A stretch of DNA of 64,000 nucleotides from Guillardia theta CCMP2712. Lineage: Eukaryota; Cryptophyceae; Pyrenomonadales; Geminigeraceae. Location: positions 415,530 through 479,529 of the forward strand of contig NW_005434645.1 in the NCBI RefSeq assembly GCF_000315625.1, given 5' to 3'. This document shows, in pieces, positions 1-9,992 of this stretch. The translations under genes and the position numbers were made by a program. The stretch's first letter is position 1; the number at the start of each line of letters is the position of its first letter. The notes beneath the pieces were generated by a model. It was not told the DNA's origin. It ran no database searches and worked only from the letters and a program-made list of their open reading frames with translations.

Positions 1-1333
1 CGTCCACCACCCCTCCCTCCTTCACGTCGACAAACTTCTCGTATGCAGGATCAGAGACCTTTGCTGCCTCCAGCCCCAGCAGGTTGCGATGGAAGACCAG
101 CTGTGAAAATTTTCCGCTGAAAGAGGATTGCAGAGCACGCGACTGGGCGAACTCACGTTCCACCATCCCAATCATCATCGACTTGAGCTCGTCGTCTTGA
201 AGATCTTCTCCGTTCTTGGCAACTTCCATCTTCCATAACTTGTTCGCTGCCTGCATGAGAGCCGTTCTGATCTTGTCGTACTTCTTCCTCCAATCTTCAT
301 CCAGCTTTGTCATCTGCAGGACATACTCTTGCCCCTCCGTTGCTTTCTCATCCGCTCCTACCCCCTGCGAGCTCAGCTGATTTGCGTCCAGCGAGAAGAA
401 TTCTTTGACAAGCTTCCTATCACCCGAGTCGTCCACAAGCTTGACCAGCTCCTCAAACCTTTGCTTTCCTATCCTTGCAGGGAACGACACTAGACCGTAC
501 TTGCGTCCCACGAAGAAGAGGTGAAACAGATGAGAAACGTTGGCGTGAGAAGACTTTACCTCACCCATCACCATCTCCTCATACGTGTGTATGTTTCTGA
601 AGTCGATGTCCATCCCTAGGCGCAGGTCCAACACAACCAGCCCAACATCGTTAATGACACAGAGCTCTTGCCAGAACGGCACGACGTCCTTCATCACTAT
701 CTCCCTCTCCCACTCGCAGTCCTCGGTCGCTGAGATCAGAACTTTGACAATGAGTCTCCGGTTGTAAGCAGCTACATCCCCCTGGAAGTCCTTCAGGCAG
801 CCTCGGAGGAGTAAGTTCAAGTTCCTGTCCTCCTGCTCCTTCACATCGTCTGGGGTCACAACAAGCAACATCGACCCCCACTCGGTTCTGCTGCTCCGAG
901 GAACTTCAAACCCCCTGATGCCGTCAAGACGTGTACCAGATGTTTCCTTCGTCGCCTTGTCTACCATCTCAAGGATTTTCTCTCGCTCAGCTGCGATCTG
1001 GCTTCCGAAACCAAGATCGCGTTCATCAAACATGGACAACGAGCGATATCTAGAGTACTGTTTCCTTTTCTCCTCCCCCGTCTTCTTCTTTCCCTTGCCG
1101 AACAGAAGGCTTGACCCAGACCCTCCCCCGACAAGCTTACAGGATGCAAACAGAGTCGAGCTCTCTCGGAGACCGGCTTCCTGCAAGCTTAAATTGTCCT
1201 CGAGCTCGTGCCCAGCGTAAGTGAGTCTTAGTCTGACGCTTGGGCATATCCTCTTCCTCAGATCGCTGACTGACTCATGAGCATCTGCGTGAGCTACACA
1301 TGTTCCTCCTGCTCCAACCACAAACAGTTGCAT
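1..1333 (-). CDS. Ubiquitin-like domain + DUF4062-like domain protein (C-terminus off window)
   Basis: One open frame runs from an ATG at 1333 to the window edge (444 codons), so the C-terminal part is missing. Residues 1-78 resemble ubiquitin: it begins MQLFVV, and RLTYAGHELEDNLSLQE followed by RESSTLF and a VGGG stretch occupies the place of RLIFAGKQLEDG...ESTLH...RLRGG. A Gly/Lys-rich linker follows. Around residues 190-300 the pattern LIVKVLISATEDCEWERE, then FWQELCVINDVGLVVLDLRLG, then HLFFVGRKYGLV resembles DUF4062 (SSTF-x-DM-x-ERD ... DLRWG ... GERYG), the N-terminal domain of TEP1/NPHP3/NWD1-like STAND NTPases. If that holds, a NACHT or other NTPase module and repeats should lie beyond the left edge. 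The DUF4062 match is fold-level pattern recognition and fairly divergent; the ubiquitin-like call is firmer. No intron is seen in this part. Confidence 0.7.
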   Translation of the reverse strand, partial: MQLFVVGAGGTCVAHADAHESVSDLRKRICPSVRLRLTYAGHELEDNLSLQEAGLRESSTLFASCKLVGGGSGSSLLFGKGKKKTGEEKRKQYSRYRSLSMFDERDLGFGSQIAAEREKILEMVDKATKETSGTRLDGIRGFEVPRSSRTEWGSMLLVVTPDDVKEQEDRNLNLLLRGCLKDFQGDVAAYNRRLIVKVLISATEDCEWEREIVMKDVVPFWQELCVINDVGLVVLDLRLGMDIDFRNIHTYEEMVMGEVKSSHANVSHLFHLFFVGRKYGLVSFPARIGKQRFEELVKLVDDSGDRKLVKEFFSLDANQLSSQGVGADEKATEGQEYVLQMTKLDEDWRKKYDKIRTALMQAANKLWKMEVAKNGEDLQDDELKSMMIGMVEREFAQSRALQSSFSGKFSQLVFHRNLLGLEAAKVSDPAYEKFVDVKEGGVVD

Positions 1334-2406
1334 CCTGTGGAGGAAAGCACTTCCTTGTAGATACGTTCTCCGCGCGTCTTTCTTTGACAATTTTACCCAG
1401 GAGCTTGTCAGGCCCGATGCCACCTTTCGATCATTTGGCAGGAGCTAACCCCGACATTCAGGTCACGTTCAGGGTATGAGCTGGAAGATCACCTTTGAAA
1501 ATGTGTCAGCCGAAAGCAGTTCTTCCGCCTCCTCTACCTCCCCGTCTACTACACTCAGCTGTCCAACGGAGCTTATCCTATCAACCCCTCAATGTTCTGG
1601 CTACATTTCAGCGTCTCGGACGCTTCCATCGGTCGTTTAGCTCGTTAGAGTGTCAGAATTGAGCTGGGTTTCTCCCACCTCCTCCCCTTGGTCCCTTCAA
1701 ACCTACTTGCCGCCTAAAGATCCCAGGATCGTCAAAAGGATACACACACCCTTTGCTGCTCATCGAACGTCTTCACAAGCTCCATAGCGGCATGGTGCCA
1801 CTACCAATGTCTCCTCCCTCCTTTCCCCTACGATCCTCTCCCATGCTACTTCCTTCCTCCCTTCCCTTCCTCGCCTCGCTCCTTCGTGCGCCTGTCTGGC
1901 ATTCTGTACTCCTCCAACTGCCCGCCAATAACTAAAACTTTGCTACTGGTGATCGGATAGAGGGAGGTCACGTCCCCACATAAACCGGTGTTGCTCCTAC
2001 TAATTCAGTGGGGAAAGAGGGGTGGGGTGGTTAGGATTTGCAGGAGGTCGTGGTTCGCAAGGTGATGGATGAAACGCAACGATCGTGATCAGAAAACACA
2101 AGAACATCCAAACGACATGTTGATGTTGACTTGATCTTCGATGTATTCATATCGATTCAACATTCCATTGAAGCAAGGGTTTCCCAATCATGATGTTTGA
2201 TGAGGAAAATCCACTTTTTTAGAATGCACGTACGCTGTGCCAAGGATCGGTGTTCACTTGCCATGCAACAGGTCCGAGCGTGAAATGTACAACTTCCTGT
2301 TGAGCAGCCAGTATAATCCTCGAGTACCATATGCGTCCTCTCACACACAACCTATCAGCCATCTTTGATCGAATGCTTTCTCGAGGGCAGATGGAGGAGA
2401 GCTTCT
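1334..2406. other. Intergenic, between two leftward genes
   Basis: About 1.07 kb upstream of the ubiquitin-like gene and downstream of the PDZ gene. It is rich in pyrimidine tracts (for example around 1800-1880). I see no coherent coding exon, RNA gene or repeat. The short open frames at 1753-1935 and 2157-2348 show no protein-like pattern. Confidence 0.5.
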
Positions 2407-5400
2407 TTATTCTTGCAAGTAAAAAGTTTCCGATACAGTCTCACTTATGCCGCCATGTGAAAGGCAAAACGCCTTGAGCCTGCACGAAGACCTGAGGGTG
2501 ATGCGGATGGGCGAGGCTCCTGCTTGTTCGTAATTGCTGAGGCTCAGCTCCCGATCGTCGGTGCAGTAGTAGATGACGGTGTTGGGAGTGGCCGAAGCAA
2601 GGACCACGTGCATGTGATCCGTCTGGAAGGAGCCCCCGGGAGGAGCTATCACTGGGGATGACGGCGATTCGTCTGGGAGGGAAACGTCATGAAGGTGTGA
2701 GTGCAGGAGGATGCAAACCTTGCGAGATCTTCTTCTGGAGTTCACGCAGCTGCCGCCTCATATCGTTCATCTCATCATGATCCGAAGGGATGGGGCATCG
2801 CTCCAGGTTTTCTTCGCTCTGTTCAAGCCACCTCTCAAGCTTCTGAGGATCTGGGAAGCTGAACCTCAGCTTTGAAAGAATCCTCTGCAGGGTCCCTAGC
2901 GACAGGCCGGTCCCATCGTTGAGCTCTTGTATGATGACCTTGACCTCGTCGATCGATCTGGATGGCGGGCCATCGAGCACTGATAGCAGCGAGTAAATAT
3001 GTAAAGGTGATCTTTCTCTGTCAATCCGTTCCAGCAGCATGCAGAGGTCAGTTGCATTCAGTCGCTCTTTCCTCAGGATGCAGTCCATGATTTGACAGAA
3101 CTCGATCACTCTACAAGAAGCATCATCAATTATTGATCATTCCAAAAATGCACTCACTGAATGTCAGTGCTCTCTTTCAACGTTGTCATCAACGTCACGT
3201 ATTCCTCCTCGCTCAGCACTTGCTTGACCGGCTGTTTCTGTTGCTGAGGTCAAACCATCGATGACGAATTCAGCTTTCTCAATCACCTTGTCCTGGGATG
3301 CCAATTCCATCTGTTTGTATTTCAAGCCTTCAATCTCGTTGTCTTTCATCTTGATCCGCTGTTTCAAATCTCTGCCATCACGATTGGTCATTTCCAGATT
3401 AAAGTCCTCATAGACCGATCTCGTTACCTGATCTCATTATCTTGGTCGCCGATGGTCATTTCATTCTGACGCAATGTTTCTTTCGCTGCATTCTTCTCTT
3501 CCTAATGTGGAATTTTGTAAAGAACATTCCAGATATCTTGATCGTTACCAAAAGTTGGTAGTAATCGGTTTTTGGGATCATGGTTTTGATCATGTCCTTT
3601 GTGATTTTTAGCTTCTCTGCCAGACTTGTGTTCCTACTTTGCTGAACTTGTAAATCATTACAGAAATCTTCAACCTGTCGAGTTAGATTTGTTATATCCT
3701 CGGCCTGGTCAAAGGACATCTCATTATGCCAGACATTGACGTAATGCTTGTTATCACCATTTCAACAACTGCATCCTTGGTACAGTCTTGAAATCCCAAA
3801 CATGTTTGTCACTCAAGATACAAACGGAGCGAGAGGTCACCTTCCAAATTTTCAACCTGACAAACAACAGTCACAGAGCTTCAGCAATATCAAGACTTAC
3901 CCTTCTTCTCATAAGAATGATTTCATCCATGCATCTAGACAACTGCGAGTCAAGATCTTGGATGACATGCTGCAAACTTTCTAGACGTCCTTGATTATAC
4001 AAGTTTTTCATCCTGACAATTGTTGGGCTCGATGTATCGCTGAAAGCAAACGAGGCTGCGATGATGTCCTCGACGTCAAGATGATTCTGGAGAATTGCAA
4101 TGTCCAATATTTTGTTGATGTCGTCTGCGATTGAAAGACTTCAGAAAGGAAATCTCATAAACCTCGAATTAGGGAATACCTCCTGTGACTTTGGTTGTTT
4201 GTAGTTTCTCGAGCAATCCTTGCGGCTTCACTGTCGCAACTTTCTCCAAGTAAGTCGCCAGTTTGAATGCGTCTGTACTCTGGTGATTCTTTGTTATCTG
4301 TACGTCAAAACTTCAAAATTCTGCGATCATGATACAAAACCTTACCATTTCTGCATTAGCAACCATCGACTTCTTGATTTCTTGAATCTCCAAGTTTTTT
4401 TGATCCAGCATGCCATCCTTTGCTTCCATTTTTCCCTACCCATCTGTTGGAATGGAGATAGTATGAATCGTATTTTACCTTCCAAGAGGAGATTTCTTGC
4501 TTCAGAAGCAAGTTTTCCTCCCTAACATTGGACAGCTCCCTACGCAGATCCTCGAAATGTGACTTGATTGATTCGGAACCTCTCTTTCCCATTTCCATTT
4601 TTGTTTCAAGGCTATTCAATTTGTCCTTCGCAAAGAAAAACATTAATTGGCCAAGAAAAATATTATTCATGTGCCATGGAAAAACTACTTGGATGGTGAT
4701 ACATACCTTGGACGAGTCATGCTCCTGTCTAATCGCTTCAAGCCAGTTCCTCATCTGATGCTTCTCGTCTTGTATTACTCGAATCATCTCGATCAAACTC
4801 GCAACTGTCGCATCGACATTGACTTGGAGAGAAGAAAACTCTTGAAGAGTTTGTGCTGTCACACGAGGATCAGGCCGAACTAAGTTGGAATGGCACTAGT
4901 TTTCTGCAAACCTCGATCTTCCAGCGAAGAAAGCTCCAGATTTTGGACATTATGTAAGATTATCTCCAGACAGGGCAATAGGTGCTGGTAATCATCTTGG
5001 CGTAAGACATCTTTGATTTCTTTGACCATATTGAAGATCTCTTCAATCTTGTCCACGCGATTCTGAGATGTCCTCACCAGCGTTGCTTTTCTACATGATA
5101 CAATCATTCGAGCGAGAATGTGAATAACAAAAAACTACTTGACAATGCCGTTTCGCTTCAGAGAGATGATGCTTTTGGATCCGATGGCACCATTCCCCAT
5201 CATGTTTTGAAGAATGTTATTCTCGTCTACCTGCAAATATTTTCAAACTAGAGGTAGAAAGAGTTCCAATCTATACTGGACGATTATCAACTGCTGTGAT
5301 TTCATCTCCAAATAGGATCTCTCCTTTCTCAAAGGCCCATGATCCTGGCAGCACACACTTGACCTGTGTTGGCTTACAGTCTTGGGTCTCTAGTCCAATG

Positions 5401-5636
5401 CGAACTCCAAAGGTCGAAGCATCATCCTTCTGGGGAGATTTGTATAACGTGCTGATCCCCTCGAAGACCACCTGATTCAGTCTTTCTAGCTCTTCAATCA
5501 TCACTGTTTCTTTCTGAACCATACAGAAAGTGTCCATCTTTGCTTGAATCGAGCCCGCGTCGAAGGACTGAAGCATCGGAGATTTCGGCGAGCTCCATGA
5601 CATCGATTCATAAGGTGACCGAGGGGTACCGCTCAT
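2407..5636 (-). CDS. PDZ domain / long coiled coil / chitobiase-C-like domain protein
   Basis: Multi-exon leftward gene. Exon 1 (5636-5277) starts MSGTPRSPYES and carries the first half of a PDZ-like domain (FGVRIGLET ... VLPGSWAFEKGEILFGDEI, then TAVDNRP). Exon 2 (from 5230) completes it: VDENNILQNMMGNGAIGSKS, then LKRNG. The next exons (about 5107-2720) encode heptad-rich helices (LEIILHNVQNLELSSLED; IVRMKNLYNQGRLESLQHVI), i.e. a long coiled coil. The last exon (2672-2407, after a 46-nt intron 2673-2718) encodes a β-sandwich pattern resembling the chitobiase/hexosaminidase C-terminal domain: VVLASATPNTVIYYCTDD, then RITLRSSCRLKAFCLSHGG. Likely an intracellular scaffold. Some internal splice sites (near 3230 and 4600) could not be settled, and an upstream 5' exon (5853-6092) is possible. 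Confidence 0.6.
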
Positions 5637-6199
5637 GCTGAGTACTGTTACACCCGAATCTAGCAAGCAAACGAGTCAGTGTCCTGTAATCATTGGGGAA
5701 TTGACATCTACGCGGGAATATCCTGAATCATCACTCAACCAGACAATTAAATCGTCCATTGTACTTTTTCTCTCTTCCGATGGCATGACGGTGCATTCCC
5801 ATTCTTACATGCCTCTTGATCACACCAGCAGTTTACACTGCATTCTTAAATCTCAACCGTCCATGGTCACACCGATCACCCTCATTATGTCGCACCACAT
5901 CCAGGTTCCCTTGCATCTCTTCCCTCTGCCTCTCCTCTTTGGTCTCATGCGAATACCCAGCTGCTCGTTCCTCTTGTCTATCAACTGTATTCTGATCCCT
6001 CTTCTGCCACGTTTATTCCTCTCCTCCTGAGAGTCCTCAGCGGCTGCTGATCTAATCATAGAGCTCGCTGGCATGTTCCATTTCGTCGGCACTACTATCG
6101 GAGGTACCGTGGATTATCCCTGTACCCTCCTCAATATTATGAAATGTAGGGGTACTCTCCGGTCCATTGGGGGTCTTTTCCGACTACTAGCTACAGAGA
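5637..6199. other. Upstream region of the PDZ gene
   Basis: Probably promoter/5' leader of the leftward PDZ gene. A minus-strand open stretch at 5853-6092 (ATG at 6092, basic, RRGIRIQLIDKRNEQ) could be a 5' exon joined to the acceptor TTGCTAG just upstream of the ATG at 5636, but nothing beyond the open frame supports it. Confidence 0.35.
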
Positions 6200-6740
6200 A
6201 GCTACAAAGGGGTCGAGGTAGGTCCATGGTCCCCCCGGGGCCGGCCGCCGCCGGGGCCCCCGGCGGCCGGGCCCGGCTGGCGGAGTCAGTCCGACCACGT
6301 GACTACTAACAGACAGATCGGGGGGCACTGCAGCGGCCGCGCCCGGGACTGCCAGGGGACTCAGGCCGCTCGAGTCGGCCGCCTACTAGCGGTTTGATTG
6401 AACAGTGGTCACTGTCATGCCGGACGCCGCCGGCCGGGCGTCCGACTCCGGCGATCCGACATCGCCGACCCGGACCCGGGCCACTGGCAAACATCTCATG
6501 ATCCAATGCCTTAGCGCCGCCACTGGCACGGTCCAATCATTATCGGAGTCTTTCTAGTGATGTCAAGGAAGAACTGGAGGTTCAAATATCAGGCCGCTGC
6601 GGTGGCCCGGGGGCACTTGAAGTCACTGTGGCATATTCAGTTCAACTGACTTGGCAAGTTGAATGAACTGAGTCACAAAGTTTGCATATGAGACGGGCGG
6701 CGCCCCGCCGGACTCCCTGCCGGGCCCGGACTAGGAGGGG
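6200..6740. repeat. GC-rich, palindrome-rich non-coding island
   Basis: Very GC-rich stretch of overlapping GGCCGG, CCCGGG, GGCCC and short self-complementary words, alternating with segments rich in GACTCA, CAACTTG and GAACTGAGTCAC. No frame reads like protein. The same vocabulary returns at 31131-31480, 33180-33660, 49320-49345, 53935-54000 and 58395-58440, so this is a dispersed sequence type of this genome rather than a gene. Confidence 0.5.
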
Positions 6741-6862
6741 TTTAGGTTTAGGAATCCACTTAATAGATAAACGCCACGAATCTATCTACCACGGGTACTC
6801 TCCTCATGATGTGACGGAATATGTGAATACCCTTCTGAACGACGAACTAAGTTTTCGCACAG

Positions 6863-6914
6863 AACTGCCGTCGTATGATTGAGAGCCGCGACTCTCCGTC
6901 ATACAACGGCAGTT
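6863..6914. repeat. 23-bp-arm hairpin followed by a T-run
   Basis: Left arm 6863-6885 (begins AACTGCCGTCGTATGA) and right arm 6892-6914 (ends TACAACGGCAGTT) pair over 23 bp with three mismatched positions around a 6-nt loop, CCGCGA. On the + strand it is followed directly by G and nine T. It lies about 215 bp beyond the 3' end of the Fanzor CDS. It may be an end structure of the Fanzor-carrying element, a small hairpin RNA, or a chance remnant. Confidence 0.5.
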
Positions 6915-7128
6915 GTTTTTTTTTGCCAAATTGTCTTCGGATGTTGTTGGAGCCTTACATGAATCCTACCAAATGATGCCAGTCAGTCACTTCAATGATC
7001 ACATGTCGTAAACATCGGATCATAATGGAGGCAGGCACCGGGCAGGCAGGCAGGCAGGGAATTAGGCATCGAGTCCCGAGGGACGCAGTCTGGGTAGGGA
7101 GGGGGCGACAACAATCATTGAATTCACC
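6915..7128 (-). ncRNA. Possible guide (ω/fRNA-like) region downstream of Fanzor
   Basis: In TnpB and Fanzor loci the guide scaffold RNA is normally transcribed from the 3' end of, and downstream of, the nuclease gene on the same strand. On the minus strand that is this stretch. It holds a short GTCCC-TC-GGGAC hairpin (about 7074-7085), a (GGCA)n tract (7031-7059) and then the 6863-6914 hairpin. The placement is inferred from the family; no conserved scaffold was recognised. Confidence 0.25.
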
Positions 7129-9190
7129 TCAGGGGCGACGTAGGTGATTCGGTCTTTCAGGAAACACATTGAAACAAGTGAGTATATTCAGTGCAGCATT
7201 CAAGTCCCTGGATTTGATCGGCTTTCCTTTACAGCTGTCACGATAACAGTTAGATGAAAAGGTGAATTACAGGAGTATACAAAACTTGACATTACCTCGA
7301 TGATCTGCAAAATTTCAATCCTCGTACTTCACTTTTCCTTGTTTTCAACCTACAGGTCTCGTCTGGTTCTTTCCCTGTATTTTCAATCCGTCGAAGCACA
7401 TCGAGCTCAGAACCACAATCGTTACAGCACTTGGTAGTACGGTATTCGTCAACATCTACGACTCTGTAGTGATTCTCGAATCTTCTTCTTATCCACCTGA
7501 CCGGTACAGGCCTTTCTCCTCGACGTCCTATAGACGGGAACCTTGCATTTCCGTATGCGATAACAGGTTCTATTTCTCCCTTTCCTTTCATTGTACGGAT
7601 AAACCTGTCGACTGACTTTCGTTTCGAAATGTAGATGTCGAATTTCATCCTGGCGTATTTTCGCTTTGAATAATGCGAAGTTAACTCCTCCCAATGACTT
7701 GTAACTGCAAGAAGATAGTCTTCGAATCTTGATAGACTGCCGCCAGACTTACTCGAGAACCCCTTGAGATAGTGCAATGTCGATTGAATATCTTGATCCC
7801 ACGTCTTTCTTTTCTTTTTATTGCGATTCAGATGTGACTCGTGATAATATTGTTTTCTCGAAAACTGAAATCTTTTTCTGATTATTTGTTGATCATCTCT
7901 GAATTGTTCGACGGCCGATATAATGACGCTCCTCCCAGGGTCGATCGCAATTACCCTTGGGCAATTTTTACATTCTTCGATCTCTCTTTGGTATTCTGAA
8001 TTTTCATGTAATACTTTGTATGATATTGATATCTTCTTCGCCGATTTCCGTTCAGCCCTTTTTCTATCGGCAAGCCATTTGGTAGTGCGCAATGAAGGTT
8101 CCTGTTCGAGTCCATCGATTGTTTTGACAATCAGCGTGAATCGAAAACAAACCGATACACCGTCTGTCGTGATACTTGTAATCTCCTCTCTCTGATCTCT
8201 GAACAGATTCGAACAGTCGAAAATCCTTCTGAAATTCCTAGAGTTCTCCAAAGTTTGATCTATTCTCATGAACGATTTTTTATCTTCTCCCGGTTTCAAA
8301 CTGTTCGCTTCTTTCAAAATGTAATACATCACATCATTATCGATTGTTAGATGTTTTCTGCCGAATTTCGACATTGGTGCTGCCTTGAATGTTTTTTTCG
8401 AGAGACCACGATCTTCGAAGAACTTCAACATGAACATGTGTGTCTCGATTATCTCAAACAGATTTTTCTGCAACCTATGATCAAATTTGTCATATTTGAA
8501 ACTAAAAAGATCTTCGTCCCCCGATAATCCAATTAGTTGTTTCATATGGTCGATGAAGGTTCCTATCTGCTGTGAATTATTCCTGTTAAACACTTCTGTC
8601 TTCAACTCGTAATCTTTCCTTTGAAACAATACATTCTTCACGTCTTCGATTTCTTGCTGATGGTTAATATGTAACTCTCCTTTGCAGAATTCGGCAATGA
8701 ACTTTTCCAATCGGTTTGTAAAATTTGCTTTCAGGTCTTGGTAGAAATTCGTTCCATATTGATTTGCAGCGAATACAATAGCTTGCGAGTCTCCTCGAAT
8801 TCTACATAAATCAACGAAAAGATGTCTTTTCTCTGACCAGAAACGTTGTAGAGTTGGATACTTGTTATCTGTACGGCTATGTTGTTCCATTCCAAGTGTA
8901 AAAACATTCCAGAAAAATGTCGATTTGGCTCTCTTGATTTCATCTACTACATATCGTAAATTCCCTGTATCCCTGCCCCATATCAGAAAACAGTTGAATA
9001 TCATACTGCCTCTTGATGTGACGTGACTGATATGTAATACCCATCTGTCGATCACGTCTAAAATCGATCTGTTCTCTACCTTGAGTCTCGAGTATAACCC
9101 ACATTTGACGACTCTCGTGAATGGTTTTGAATAACTTATTTCTTGACCGTTGTCTGAATCATCTGTAATTCGTTTTCTCTTCCTCGGCAT
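7129..9190 (-). CDS. Fanzor (eukaryotic TnpB/Cas12-related RNA-guided nuclease), two exons
   Basis: Exon 1 is 9190-7296, a 61-nt intron is 7235-7295 (GTAATG...GACAG), exon 2 is 7234-7129; together 2001 nt, 666 aa. The N-terminus MPRKRKR is a nuclear-localisation-type basic cluster. A long helical region leads to a RuvC-like nuclease: RuvC-I VIAIDPGRSVIIS (D417); a VIAYGNA segment; the relocated glutamate in VVDVDEYRTT (E582), as known for Fanzor; zinc-binding CCNDC (C589, C592) and C628/C633; and RuvC-III SRDLNAALNI (D642). The C633 codon and RuvC-III are in exon 2: without splicing the frame stops at 7292 and lacks the third catalytic residue. All catalytic positions are intact, so an active enzyme is plausible. 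Such genes move within eukaryotic transposons; a Guillardia theta Fanzor has, as I recall, been studied biochemically, but I cannot say it is this copy. No transposase or clear terminal repeats are visible here. Confidence 0.9.
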
Positions 9191-9992
9191 GTTATAGTAT
9201 GTTAGTCTGGCGAAACCATGTTAGATAGCAGGTAGTCGCTACATTTTTTTCATTACCATCGTTTCAGTGTATTGTCGGACCGCAAACTCTGTAATGGCGG
9301 GAAGACGAAACGAGAGCCACAAACTTTCCGTCGGAGGCGGGAAGAATTTTTTTTTTCTTTTTTAAGACCCTCATACAGCCCCATTGGATGGGTGATTGAA
9401 ACCTATCAACGACCCCTGTCATGCTGGTCCAGGACTCCTTCGGGAGTCCTTTTGTCGATTAAAGGATAAGTTTCTCCGGCCCGGGACAAGTTCCCGCCAC
9501 TTTTCCAGGGTACGGGTGGGACTTTTTCATAGGGAAGGGGGGGTGAGGCTATTCAATTGTGAGGGTGGGCAATCTCCAATGACGAAGGGGTGGGGTACTT
9601 TGCAGTCAGATTGTAGGGTGCTCTTCCGGGCCTTCCAAAAGGCGGGAAAAAGTTTGCCGCGCTCCAATGTCCTGCCGCTTACCTATGCCGTTCCTTGACC
9701 AAACTTCCTTCCCATGGAAGAGTATCTTCAACTTATCTCTGATTATATCTGCGACTTTGTTCTGCTCCTTCGATCTCTTGTGGTTGTTTCTCCCTCGTAA
9801 TGTCCTTAAGCTTCCTCTTGGTGCAAATTCTTGCAAATTTCCGAACTTTCTTCGTTGTGTTTCATCAACCTGATTCTGTATTGACAGATAGATTAATTGC
9901 GCCGGAATCAAACTTGAATTATTCGTCAACCAATTTCAGTTTCTCGTGCTTGAAAAGTCCAACAAAGTTGGTCACATTGTGAAATATTTGCA
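9191..9992. other. Divergent intergenic region between Fanzor and PDS5
   Basis: About 800 bp serving as 5' flank of both divergent genes. It contains T/A runs (9245-9251, 9347-9363), the TTCG-loop hairpin at 9431-9450, and G-rich text (9480-9600). No exon with protein-like features was found. Confidence 0.5.
9431..9450. repeat. Perfect 8-bp stem with TTCG tetraloop
   Basis: AGGACTCC (9431-9438), loop TTCG (9439-9442), GGAGTCCT (9443-9450), then T-rich sequence. TTCG (UUCG) is an exceptionally stable RNA loop. It sits about 240 bp upstream of the Fanzor start. Role unknown. Confidence 0.5.

Noticed and set aside
7292-9190. Fanzor as a truncated pseudogene
   Set aside because: The stop at 7292 lies inside a GT-AG intron; the downstream exon supplies the missing motif in phase.
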